From the NCBI RefSeq assembly GCF_963518325.1, contig NZ_CAUQJB010000018.1, forward strand, positions 1 to 64,000: a stretch of DNA of 64,000 nt, written 5' to 3'. Origin of the DNA: Vagococcus_D sp963518325. Its GTDB lineage: Bacteria; Bacillota; Bacilli; Lactobacillales; Vagococcaceae. Both the position numbers and the translations under genes were made by a program. Each line of letters starts with the position of its first letter. Positions within the stretch are counted from its first letter, which is position 1. The notes beneath the pieces were generated by a model. The model was not told the DNA's origin and searched no databases. It saw only the letters and a program-made list of their open reading frames with translations. Positions 17,123-25,009 of this stretch are shown here, piece after piece.

Positions 17123-19351
17123 ATGATTGAGATTATTAATGATACTTATTTTCACTTGAGAAATCATCAAGTGAGTTACTTGTTTTATCTGATGAAAAAT
17201 AAACAATTAGGCCATCTTTATTATGGTACTTCTTTAGGCGCACTTTCTGAAGATGATTTAGCTTATTTTATGTCGCGTCACAATAAGTCAGCGGGGACCG
17301 TTAAGTTTTATGAGGATGATGGTCATTTTACTTTAAGCGATCGTCTCCAAGAATATCCCGTATATGGCTCGACAGATTTTAAAGAAGGCGCAATTGATGT
17401 GCTAAAAGGAGAAACACCACTCTATTTAGACCTTCAATATGTTGATTATAAGGTGACAAATGAGAAAATTAGAGACTTATCTTTTCCATCAAGTTATGCT
17501 GAAAAAGGAGAATCAGAGACTCTGGCGATTAGGTTGCATGATCACAATCATCAACTGGCAGTAACCCTTAATTACACGATATTTAAGGATTCGCCAGCGA
17601 TTGTGAGAAGTCAGGAAGTCAAAAACTTAGGCGAAGAGAGTCTGACGATTCAAAAAATGCTAAGTGGTGTCTTGGAAATTCCCAACGCTAATTATGACTT
17701 TCTGCACTTGTCAGGGGCTTGGTTAAAAGAGCGTCACTTAAAGCGGCAATCATTGACTCAGGGGACTGTGTCAGTCGGTTCTTTAAAGGGGGCTTCTGGC
17801 CATCAACACAATCCGTTTATTGCCTTACAGGAAAAAGGGGGCACTCTGTCAACAGGGAAGGTATATGGCGTTAATTTGATCTATTCAGGTAACTTTATTG
17901 GACAGGCTGAACTGGATGAGTGGGATAATTTAAGAGTGATGTCTGGCATTAACCCCAGTCATTTTTCTTGGGAGTTAAAGGCTGAGGCAAGTTTCAAAAC
18001 ACCAGAAGTAGTGTTTGTCTATAGCGCTGAGGGGTTAAATGGCATGGCAGCTAGTTTTTCACAGTTTATTGAGCAGCATATTATTGACCGTCAATGGCTA
18101 ACAAAGCCAAGGCCGATTGTGTTTAATAATTGGGAGGCCACCTATTTTGATTTTAATCATGATTCGCTAATTGAATTAGCTACGACGGGTAAAGAATTAG
18201 GCATGGAATGTTTTGTCTTAGATGATGGCTGGTTTGGCGAACGTCATTCGGATAGAGGCTCATTAGGTGATTGGTACGATGATCGCCAGAAGTTTCCTAA
18301 GGGGATTGGTGCGTTTGCTCAGGATATACATAATCTGGGGTTGGCGTTAGGGGTTTGGTTTGAGCCGGAGATGATCTCACCAAACAGCCGTTTGTATCAA
18401 AAACATCCAGAATGGGTCGTCCGTCATCCCTATGATCGATATTCAGTTGGTCGGGGACAATACGTCTTAGATTTTGCGAATCCAGAAGTAGTGGAAAGCA
18501 TCTACCAGCAGATGAAACTCATTATTTTGGAGACGAAGTTGTCTTATATTAAATGGGACATGAATCGAAATATTACCGAAGCGTATTCACACTACCTGAA
18601 CAGTCGTGGGATTTCTCAAACAGAATTTTTTCATCGTTATATGATGGGTGTCTACCAATTGTACAATAAGATTTTAAGTGATTTTCCACAGATTCTAATT
18701 GAGGGATGTGCCGGTGGCGGTGGCCGCTATGATTTGGGCATTCTTTTTTATAGCCCGCAAATTTGGCCCAGTGATGATAGTGACGCAGTGGAACGCTTGA
18801 GTATTCAAAGAGGCACATTATTAGCTTATCCCTTGTCGACGTTTAGTAATCATGTCTCTGCCAGTCCTAACCATCAAGTTAAGCGAGTGACGTCACTTGA
18901 GATGCGTCAAAATGTGGCTCTGTTTGGGCCGACAGGCTATGAATTAGACTTGAAATGTCTGTCTGAGAGCGAAAAAGAAGCCATCAAAGAACAGATTAAG
19001 TTTTACCAAGAACATCGTCAATTATTGACACATGGTAAGTTTCAGCAGTTGATTGAAGGACATGATAATGAAACAGCATGGGGAGTGATAGACTCTAGGC
19101 AACAGGAGGGGATTATTGGTTTTTATCGAATTTTAGCAAAACCGAATTCAGCTGTTTTGGAGTATTTGCCGCTGCCCTTTGTATCAGAAACTAAAACCTA
19201 TCAGATTAATGGTCAGGATCGAGTGAGTGGTCGCTTCTTAAAGCAAGTGGGCCTTAAAAAACCCTATCAATTCAATGGTGCTAATCAGGGGCAAGCTCAG
19301 TTAATTGGTGATTTTCAGTCCTTTATCTACCATATTGTGGAAGTTAGTTAA
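17123..19351 (+). CDS. GH36 alpha-galactosidase
   Basis: A 742-residue cytoplasmic enzyme of glycoside hydrolase family 36. It hydrolyses terminal alpha-1,6-galactose from melibiose, raffinose and related sugars. Family motifs are present: FVLDDGWFG, WFEPEMISP, KWDMNRN with nucleophile Asp479, EGCAGGGGRYD, and PSDDSDAVERL containing the acid/base Asp. Length is normal for bacterial tetrameric GH36 enzymes. There is no signal peptide, so the substrate must be imported intact. It lies between the DUF3284 gene and the GH42 gene in one operon. Confidence 0.92.
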   Translation: MIEIINDTYFHLRNHQVSYLFYLMKNKQLGHLYYGTSLGALSEDDLAYFMSRHNKSAGTVKFYEDDGHFTLSDRLQEYPVYGSTDFKEGAIDVLKGETPLYLDLQYVDYKVTNEKIRDLSFPSSYAEKGESETLAIRLHDHNHQLAVTLNYTIFKDSPAIVRSQEVKNLGEESLTIQKMLSGVLEIPNANYDFLHLSGAWLKERHLKRQSLTQGTVSVGSLKGASGHQHNPFIALQEKGGTLSTGKVYGVNLIYSGNFIGQAELDEWDNLRVMSGINPSHFSWELKAEASFKTPEVVFVYSAEGLNGMAASFSQFIEQHIIDRQWLTKPRPIVFNNWEATYFDFNHDSLIELATTGKELGMECFVLDDGWFGERHSDRGSLGDWYDDRQKFPKGIGAFAQDIHNLGLALGVWFEPEMISPNSRLYQKHPEWVVRHPYDRYSVGRGQYVLDFANPEVVESIYQQMKLIILETKLSYIKWDMNRNITEAYSHYLNSRGISQTEFFHRYMMGVYQLYNKILSDFPQILIEGCAGGGGRYDLGILFYSPQIWPSDDSDAVERLSIQRGTLLAYPLSTFSNHVSASPNHQVKRVTSLEMRQNVALFGPTGYELDLKCLSESEKEAIKEQIKFYQEHRQLLTHGKFQQLIEGHDNETAWGVIDSRQQEGIIGFYRILAKPNSAVLEYLPLPFVSETKTYQINGQDRVSGRFLKQVGLKKPYQFNGANQGQAQLIGDFQSFIYHIVEVS

Positions 19352-19371
19352 TTAGAAAGAGGTGAAAAAAG

Positions 19372-21417
19372 GTGGTAAGATTTGATCGTGATCAACGTTT
19401 TTTACATGGTGGGGATTATAACCCTGATCAGTGGTTAGACTACCCTGACATTATCAAAGAAGATGCAGAGATGATGGCAGTAGCTCGTATTAATACAGTC
19501 ACACTGGGAATATTCTCTTGGGCGCAGCTTGAACCTCAAGAAGGTGTTTTTCATTTTGACTGGCTGGATGAAGCCATTGAGACAATCTATCAAAAAGGGG
19601 GGAATGTTATTTTAGCTACCCCCAGTGGTGGCAGACCCCAATGGTTGAGTGAGGCTTATCCAGAGGTGAATCGAACCGATCAATTCGGACAAAAACACAG
19701 TCATGGTTTCCGTCATAATCATTGTTATTCCTCGCCAATTTATCGAGAAAAAGTTCAAGTAATCAATCGTAAACTAGCTGAGCGGTATGGCAATCATCCT
19801 GCTTTGTCCATGTGGCATATTTCCAATGAATATTCGGGTGAATGTTTTTGTGATGGGTGTCAAATGAATTGGCGGCAATGGTTAAAAAATAAATATGGGA
19901 CCTTGGAGGCTATTAATCAAAGTTGGTGGTTGAACTTTTGGGGGAATCGTTATACTGACTGGAGTCAAGTTGTGGCGCCTTCACCATTAGGGGAGCATAA
20001 AGTTCATGGCATGGATTTGGATTGGAAACGATTTGTGACGGAGATGACCATTGATTTCTATCTGGCGGAGCTAAGACCTATTAGAGAGCTTACGCCAGAT
20101 ATTCCCGTCACAACCAATTTTATGGCGGAAGGTCACGACAACCATGATTTTATCCCTTTGGAAGGAATTGATTACGGTGAATTTGCTAAACATGTGGACG
20201 TGATTAGTTGGGACAGTTACCCTGATTGGCATAATAATTTTGAAACTGTAGCAAGGACCGCCATGAAATCGGCATATGTTCATGATCAATATTGGTCGTT
20301 AAAACGGCAGCCTTTTTTAGTGATGGAATCAACTCCAAGTGAGGTTAACTGGCATCAAATTAATAAGTCTAAACGACCTGGCATGCATATGTTAAGCGCC
20401 ATGCAGCAGTTAGCTCATGGCTCAGACAGTACGTTGTATTTTCAATGGCGGAAGTCTCGAGGGAATTCAGAGAAATTTCATGGAGCAGTTGTCGATCATG
20501 ATAATTCTATGGAAAATCGGGTGTTTAAAGAAGTTGCTGAATATGGGCGGCGTCTTGAAACGATTGCTGAAATCAAAGGAACCAGCAAAGAGGTTAAGGT
20601 CGCGATTATTTTTGATTGGGACAGTAACTGGGCATTAAAACGAGGGGGTGGCTTTGGTCGACCTACGAGACGTTATCCTCAGACCCTTCAAGAGCATTAT
20701 GCTATCTTTTGGGAGCAGGATATTCCCGTAGATATCGTCACTTCGGAACAGTCATTAGGGCAGTACGACTTAGTGATTGCGCCAATGCTCTATTTAATGA
20801 CAAAGAAGACTATGATGATGCTTCAAGACTATGTCCGTCAGGGAGGGACACTCGTTTCTAGCTACTTTAGTGGCTTAGTTAATGAAACAGATTTACTTTA
20901 TCTCGGTGGTTGGCCAAAACCACTTCAAGAACTATTTGGAATTGACTTACTTGAACTTGATACCCTATATGACGATCAGCATAATCAACTTTTGTATCAA
21001 CATAAATTTTATGAAACAAAAGATTATTCCGGGGTTATAAAAGTTCTCGATAGCCAGATTTTGGGAACCTATGAAACAGACTTTTACGCGGGAACAGCGG
21101 CTGTGACGACAAAGAACTACGGGCAGGGGAAGAGTTATTATTTAGCTGCCAGAACGGGAGAAGCGTTTTTAGCAGTATTTTATGAGCCTATCATAAGGAG
21201 CTTAAGGTTGGAAAATCAATTGGTGACTCAAGGGAATCCAGAGGTTTCAGTCCAAAGGCGAGTCGGAAAAAATTGCCAGTATCATTTTATGATGAATTTC
21301 TCAGAAGAGTGTCAAACCATTGTGATAAGTAGAAAGGTCACAGACATGGAAAGCGGCCAATCCCTCATTGGGAAGCTGTCATTAAAGCCATATGAAGTGA
21401 GAATCGTCAAAGAATGA
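19372..21417 (+). CDS. GH42 beta-galactosidase
   Basis: A 681-residue glycoside hydrolase family 42 beta-galactosidase. It shows the N-terminal GGDYNPDQW signature, acid/base Glu153 in HISNEYSG, nucleophile Glu319 in VMESTPSEVNW, and a zinc-cluster-like CFCDGCQ segment just after the acid/base. There is no signal peptide. The start is a GTG at 19372 with GAGGTG eight bases upstream. GH42 enzymes act on unphosphorylated galactosides such as galactooligosaccharides rather than lactose-6-phosphate. The gene is last in the operon and ends at a bidirectional terminator. Confidence 0.92.
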   Translation: MVRFDRDQRFLHGGDYNPDQWLDYPDIIKEDAEMMAVARINTVTLGIFSWAQLEPQEGVFHFDWLDEAIETIYQKGGNVILATPSGGRPQWLSEAYPEVNRTDQFGQKHSHGFRHNHCYSSPIYREKVQVINRKLAERYGNHPALSMWHISNEYSGECFCDGCQMNWRQWLKNKYGTLEAINQSWWLNFWGNRYTDWSQVVAPSPLGEHKVHGMDLDWKRFVTEMTIDFYLAELRPIRELTPDIPVTTNFMAEGHDNHDFIPLEGIDYGEFAKHVDVISWDSYPDWHNNFETVARTAMKSAYVHDQYWSLKRQPFLVMESTPSEVNWHQINKSKRPGMHMLSAMQQLAHGSDSTLYFQWRKSRGNSEKFHGAVVDHDNSMENRVFKEVAEYGRRLETIAEIKGTSKEVKVAIIFDWDSNWALKRGGGFGRPTRRYPQTLQEHYAIFWEQDIPVDIVTSEQSLGQYDLVIAPMLYLMTKKTMMMLQDYVRQGGTLVSSYFSGLVNETDLLYLGGWPKPLQELFGIDLLELDTLYDDQHNQLLYQHKFYETKDYSGVIKVLDSQILGTYETDFYAGTAAVTTKNYGQGKSYYLAARTGEAFLAVFYEPIIRSLRLENQLVTQGNPEVSVQRRVGKNCQYHFMMNFSEECQTIVISRKVTDMESGQSLIGKLSLKPYEVRIVKE

Positions 21418-21445
21418 GACGCTCTCTAGATCGGGGGCTTAAAAA

Positions 21446-21497
21446 AATCAGGCAACAGTAAGTTGGAATACACCAACCTTCTGTTGCCTGATTTTCT
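21446..21497. terminator. Bidirectional terminator between GH42 and GH18 genes
   Basis: Arms AATCAGGCAACAG (21446-21458) and CTGTTGCCTGATT (21481-21493) flanked by A and T runs; serves both convergent genes. Confidence 0.85.
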
Positions 21498-22788
21498 ATA
21501 AAAAACTAACTAAATAACTTTTCCAAAGGACTTCCATTAGTAGAATTATCATAATGCCGATGGAAATAATTGTTGCCAGAGCTTGAGAAAACTGCCGCCG
21601 ATTGACTGTTTTTCCTTTGATTTCTTTGGGAATGAGAAAGCTCCCTAGTTTGTTGTAAAGTAGGGTTACCAGCAGAATCCCGATTAGCAAATAACTTTCT
21701 TTTTGCTGCCACCAAATGGCTCTTGGTTTGCTAGTTATTGACTCAGGGACGAGGGTGTTTTCTAATACGAATTGATTATCCACCAAGGTTTGAGAGATGA
21801 TGTCTATCAAACGATTCCCAGTGGCAATCGGATTATCGTGGGTAGGTGTCCAAACCATAACGCCCAAGGCCCCGGAATCAATGGTATCTTGGACTTTACT
21901 CTTAACCGTTTGTTTACTGTTGAATCGGTAAGACGTACCATCAACTAAAACTTTATCAGAGGTTAAGGCCTTGTCACTGCTGCCAGTCAGTTGAGCATAA
22001 GTTTTCACAGAGCCATTGTCAGCTTTTCCGTAAAAAGGAATGCCACTCACTAATTTTCCCATAGACTCACCGCCCATCAGTGTGCTCCAATACCTTAAAT
22101 TAAGATTTTGTAAGAACAAAGGGGAATGGTGATCACTAGGCGCCACTTCGGCATCGTAAGACATGATGTTTACCCAATCTGCTTCATGGAGGGCTTTAGG
22201 TGTGAAATGTTGAGACCAATCCATCAGCTCACGACCGTTGGCTGCCACACCTGTAGGCACACAAATCGAAAGAGCCGTATGCCCATCTAGCGCTTCGGAC
22301 AAGGTGACAATAAAGGTTTCAAACTGTTGTGAGAACTCGGCGGCAGGGTATTCCCAGTCAATATCGAGAGTGTCCAACTGATACTTTTTAGCCGTTGACA
22401 CCAATTCTTTCACAAAACGCTGTAAATTCTCAGGACTTGTGGCGCTTTCGAAGGCTTTATCATTGCCCCAACCGCCGATACTGAGACCGACTTTAACATT
22501 GTGACCATGACCTTGCTTAACGAAAGCCATTAGGCGGTCAGGACTGCCACTGTCAGAAAAAGCTAATGAGCCATCTGCTTGTGGCAACATATTAAAATAA
22601 TTAAGGTCACTAAATTTTGTGAAATCAATCGTACTTTCAATTAATTTATAATCGTAGTCGGGGACATAGCCCACTACCTTCATTCCCTTTGGCGATTCAT
22701 TCCCGCTTGCCAAAAGGGGTGTTGCTAAACTCCCCAAAAAAAGAAACACTAGCATAACTAGTCGTTTCCAGTAAATCTGCTTCCCCAT
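21496..22788 (-). CDS. GH18 glycosidase with signal peptide and C-terminal membrane anchor
   Basis: A 430-residue chitinase-fold protein. The GH18 catalytic signature DxxDxDxE is complete (D139-T-L-D142-I-D144-W-E146), with the substrate strand motif VGLSIGGWG upstream and VMVWTPTHD near the barrel end. An N-terminal signal (residues about 8-28) and two C-terminal hydrophobic segments (about 353-371 and 402-428) would keep the catalytic domain outside but tethered to the membrane. It could act as a chitinase or an endo-beta-N-acetylglucosaminidase on glycans; specificity is not readable. GGAGATAAT precedes the ATG. Confidence 0.85.
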   Translation of the reverse strand: MGKQIYWKRLVMLVFLFLGSLATPLLASGNESPKGMKVVGYVPDYDYKLIESTIDFTKFSDLNYFNMLPQADGSLAFSDSGSPDRLMAFVKQGHGHNVKVGLSIGGWGNDKAFESATSPENLQRFVKELVSTAKKYQLDTLDIDWEYPAAEFSQQFETFIVTLSEALDGHTALSICVPTGVAANGRELMDWSQHFTPKALHEADWVNIMSYDAEVAPSDHHSPLFLQNLNLRYWSTLMGGESMGKLVSGIPFYGKADNGSVKTYAQLTGSSDKALTSDKVLVDGTSYRFNSKQTVKSKVQDTIDSGALGVMVWTPTHDNPIATGNRLIDIISQTLVDNQFVLENTLVPESITSKPRAIWWQQKESYLLIGILLVTLLYNKLGSFLIPKEIKGKTVNRRQFSQALATIISIGIMIILLMEVLWKSYLVSFL

Positions 22789-23130
22789 ATTATCTCCATT
22801 CTGACTTTTTTATTTATACTGCCCTACCCAACGCCATCCCCCCTTATAAATGAGCGTTGTGTAAATCCTCCCCCGGATCTTAGACGGCAAAAAAGGGCCT
22901 TCGAGTAAAGTTGAAGGCATCTCGTTTTCTAGTAGTTATCCAATGATTTATTTAGGATTAAATAACAGAAAAAGATTATCTAATCGTGAGTAAAACTACT
23001 CGTTATTTTTCTATTAAGGGTTGTTTTTTGATAATCATATCACGATACGCCCCAATTAAGCAACTATAACGGACTTTCCTTTGGATAAGTTCGTGTCAGA
23101 AAACTTGCAGATGAATAGACTAAAAAAAAC
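22789..23130. other. Intergenic region with a minus-strand terminator
   Basis: No supportable gene. GCCTTC (22897-22902) pairs with GAAGGC (22913-22918); read on the minus strand the stem is followed by CCTTTTTTG, an intrinsic terminator for some short minus-strand transcript that would have to start between here and the toxin locus. The GH18 promoter lies at the left end. Confidence 0.4.
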
Positions 23131-23133
23131 AAG

Positions 23134-23205
23134 ATAGTCTTTATGGATTGCTTGGTGGAAGTCTGATTATAAGCAGACACCCAAAGAGCCCCTTTTGCAA
23201 GGGGC
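23134..23205 (+). ncRNA. Putative antitoxin RNA (RNA II-like) of a par-type locus
   Basis: Predicted plus-strand transcript of about 70-80 nt. Near its 5' end it carries two short words, ATAGTCT (23134-23140) and AAGTCTGATT (23159-23168). Both recur in the same order and spacing at 23354-23360 and 23378-23387, i.e. in the 5' part of the opposing toxin transcript. Its 3' end would be the hairpin GCCCCTT / AAGGGGC at 23188-23205 shared with the toxin mRNA. This is the geometry of pAD1 par RNA II. No clear -10/-35 pair is seen, and expression is inferred. Confidence 0.55.
23188..23205. terminator. Shared hairpin between toxin mRNA and antisense RNA
   Basis: Seven-bp perfect stem GCCCCTT / AAGGGGC with loop TTGC, between the toxin-like frame and the proposed antisense RNA. 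The T tract is short on both strands, so termination strength is uncertain. Confidence 0.55.
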
Positions 23206-23246
23206 AGAAGATAGCATCATTTGGGAGGGAATCTTTGTTACAGGGG

Positions 23247-23333
23247 CTAATTTTTTGGTAACGACAATTGAAGCCTTTCAATAAAGGTGATAAAAGCGCC
23301 GACAGCAAGAGTGGCAATGATTAGTTTTAACAT
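23247..23333 (-). CDS. Fst-like type I toxin peptide
   Basis: A 28-residue frame from ATG at 23333: MLKLIIATLAVGAFITFIER followed by LQLSLPKN. The pattern (short polar start, IIA, two residues, VG, hydrophobic stretch, ER or SR, polar tail) aligns with the Fst toxin of pAD1 (VIAP-IFVG-...-SR). The usual Pro after IIA is Thr here, and the acidic tail is missing. Upstream, in-frame TTG and GTG codons could extend it to 31-32 residues. No strong ribosome site is seen, which is common for these RNA-regulated toxins. The membrane-acting toxin role is inferred from peptide plus the surrounding repeat and hairpin layout. Confidence 0.55.
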   Translation of the reverse strand: MLKLIIATLAVGAFITFIERLQLSLPKN

Positions 23334-23402
23334 GTTAAGCACCAACTTTTCTAATAGTCTATAGGTAAGGTAAATTAAAGTCTGATTGTTGAGTGAAAAA
23401 GA

Positions 23403-23519
23403 TCACTGGTTGTTTTTTGTTGGCACAATGGGGATATAATGTCGTTTCCCTTTAGACGATGACAGAAAAGCAACGGCTAGTGAAAAAGCACATAACGCAA
23501 TTATTTTTTTGGTTATCAT
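23403..23519 (-). CDS. Single-pass membrane microprotein
   Basis: A 38-residue frame preceded by AAGGAG nine bases before the ATG, a stronger site than many annotated genes here. The peptide begins MITKKIIALCAFSLAVAFLS, one predicted membrane helix with positive residues before it, and ends in a basic tail with KGKRHYIPIVP. It resembles in design, but not clearly in sequence, the 37-residue peptide at 42920-43033. It lies immediately upstream of the proposed toxin transcript on the same strand. Function unknown. Confidence 0.5.
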   Translation of the reverse strand: MITKKIIALCAFSLAVAFLSSSKGKRHYIPIVPTKNNQ

Positions 23520-23706
23520 AAATGGAGACTCCTTTTTGTTCGTTGTTTAATTTATTATAACGGAAGAGACTAAGGAATGATATTAGACTAAAGTTGTATA
23601 TATGTGGAATAGATTTCATTGATTTTGAGAGAGCCAAAGAAGAGGGTGGTAAAAACAGGGAATAAATGAGATACTAATGAGCGAAAACAACTTATTGGAG
23701 GTACAA

Positions 23707-24198
23707 ATGACTCTCGTATTTAACCACCCAGAGCTAAAGGATTTAGCAAGGATCATGAAAATTGAGCAAGAGGGCTTTTCACCAGAAGAAGCTGCTACAG
23801 AAAAAGCCATGGCTGAGCGTATCGAATTAATTAATGACACCTTTATCGTCGCTCGTAATGAAGAGCAGGTCGTAGGGTACATCGTAGGTCCGGCATATAA
23901 TAAGCGTTATCTAACCGATGACTTGTATGAAGAACTGACACCAAATGATCAATCCGCTCCCTATCAAACGGTTCTGAGCTTAGCGGTAGCAGTGGATTAT
24001 CACTATCAGGGACTTGGCAGTGACTTGTTAAGCTGCTTGGCAGAACGGGCGAAGTCTCAGGGACGCAAGGCGATTACGTTGACTTGCTTAGCTGAGTTGG
24101 TGCCATTCTATGAAAAAAATGGGTACCAGAATGAGGGCGTTTCAGAGTCGGCACATGCGGGGGAAAGATGGTATAACATGGTTTATTCCCTTGAATGA
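23707..24198 (+). CDS. GNAT family N-acetyltransferase
   Basis: A 163-residue acetyltransferase of the GNAT fold. The acetyl-CoA-binding motif A is LSLAVAVDYHYQGLGSDLLS (about residues 90-109), with the C-terminal YEKNGYQNEG element. The overall pattern matches AANAT-like/PanZ-type small acetyltransferases of Firmicutes. The frame is open from 23677, but GGAGGT at 23697-23702 fixes the start at the ATG at 23707. It is a single gene; the acceptor substrate is unknown. Confidence 0.8.
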   Translation: MTLVFNHPELKDLARIMKIEQEGFSPEEAATEKAMAERIELINDTFIVARNEEQVVGYIVGPAYNKRYLTDDLYEELTPNDQSAPYQTVLSLAVAVDYHYQGLGSDLLSCLAERAKSQGRKAITLTCLAELVPFYEKNGYQNEGVSESAHAGERWYNMVYSLE

Positions 24199-24380
24199 TT
24201 CGGAAAGTGCCTTGATTCCAGGTGAAGTCAGAATCCACCTGTTTGAAAAGGTAAAAAAGGAAGGATAAAATAAAAGTTGGGGGATTTTATGCTTTTTTTT
24301 AATCGCTGATGTATAAGGTAGTCGCTGATTTTTTGAAAAAAAGTGAACGCTTTAATTAACCTTAATTTTTAATGAGATGG

Positions 24381-24410
24381 TTGGAAATGGCTATCTGGAT
24401 ATGGTATAGT
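24381..24410 (+). promoter_or_regulatory. Promoter of the V-ATPase operon leader
   Basis: TTGGAA (24381-24386) and TATAGT (24405-24410) with an 18-base spacer. Transcription would start near 24417, giving a leader of about 140 nt up to the terminator and about 270 nt up to ntpF. Confidence 0.6.
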
Positions 24411-24416
24411 TAATTT

Positions 24417-24556
24417 TGTAAGTTAAATGAGTTTAATACAACATTATAGATAAACGGTTGGGCGCAAGCTTTCAAGGTATATTTTTCTAGGGCGAGAAAA
24501 ATATATGTTGAGTGTACCCTAGGAGGTGTATTCGATAAGAATATACCTCCTTTTTT
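24417..24556 (+). promoter_or_regulatory. Structured leader, candidate terminating riboswitch (possibly Na+-responsive)
   Basis: The leader has an 11-bp hairpin (24478-24488 with 24495-24505) whose loop AGGGCG can pair with CCCT at 24517-24520, a pseudoknot that would abut and compete with the downstream terminator stem. Upstream lies a G/C-rich conserved-looking segment GGTTGGGCGCAAGC (24456-24469). The terminator at 24522-24556 follows directly. Such an arrangement before a sodium V-ATPase operon suggests a ligand-sensing RNA. The DUF1646/Na+-I class is a natural candidate, but I could not check the consensus, so the class is not assigned. Confidence 0.5.
24522..24556 (+). terminator. Attenuator-type intrinsic terminator upstream of ntpF
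   Basis: Twelve-bp stem GGAGGTGTATTC / GAATATACCTCC with loop GATAA and six T. No gene precedes it on this strand within its transcript, so it can only act on the leader of the V-ATPase operon. Confidence 0.85.
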
Positions 24557-24685
24557 GATTTTTTATCGAGAAAAACCGACTATATCTATATCGGTTAGTA
24601 AACAGCTAGTGCCAAGAACGGGAAGGCAGAGGAGTTAAGTGATCAAAATGGCTGTCATCATAAAAATTGAAATGAGGTGGAAATC

Positions 24686-25009
24686 ATGCAAAAGGTTATT
24701 GAAGAACTATCAAAAGCCGAAGGGCAAATCGTGACAGAGCGGGAAACATTAGAACAAGAGTTGAAGGTGCTGGAGTTAAATGGTCAGCAGCAACTTGCTG
24801 CAACTAAGGAGGCCTATAAACGAGAATTAGAAGAGGCCGAAAAACAGGCAATATCCAGGATGGAAGAACAAGGTAAAAAATTGGTTGAGAGCAATCAAAG
24901 GTACCTGAAGGAGACCTTTAAAGCGATGGAAGACCAAATGAACCAAAAGAAGCCGATCATCGTCGAAGAAATTGTGAAGGAGGTGCAAGACTTATATGGC
25001 CATTTCTAA
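24686..25009 (+). CDS. ntpF: V-type ATPase subunit NtpF (subunit G/H-like stalk)
   Basis: A 107-residue, almost wholly coiled-coil peripheral stalk subunit (KVIEELSKAEGQIVTERETLEQ near the start, many Glu/Lys/Gln heptads). With NtpE it links the catalytic head to NtpI. The frame is open from a GTG at 24677, but that codon lies inside the GAGGTGG ribosome site; the ATG at 24686 is five bases after it and is taken as the start. First gene of the ntp operon; its end overlaps ntpI by 14 bases. Confidence 0.85.
   Translation: MQKVIEELSKAEGQIVTERETLEQELKVLELNGQQQLAATKEAYKRELEEAEKQAISRMEEQGKKLVESNQRYLKETFKAMEDQMNQKKPIIVEEIVKEVQDLYGHF

Noticed and set aside
23616..23882. An 88-codon minus-strand frame overlapping the GNAT gene start
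   Set aside because: It is antisense to a clear acetyltransferase with a good ribosome site and has no family resemblance.
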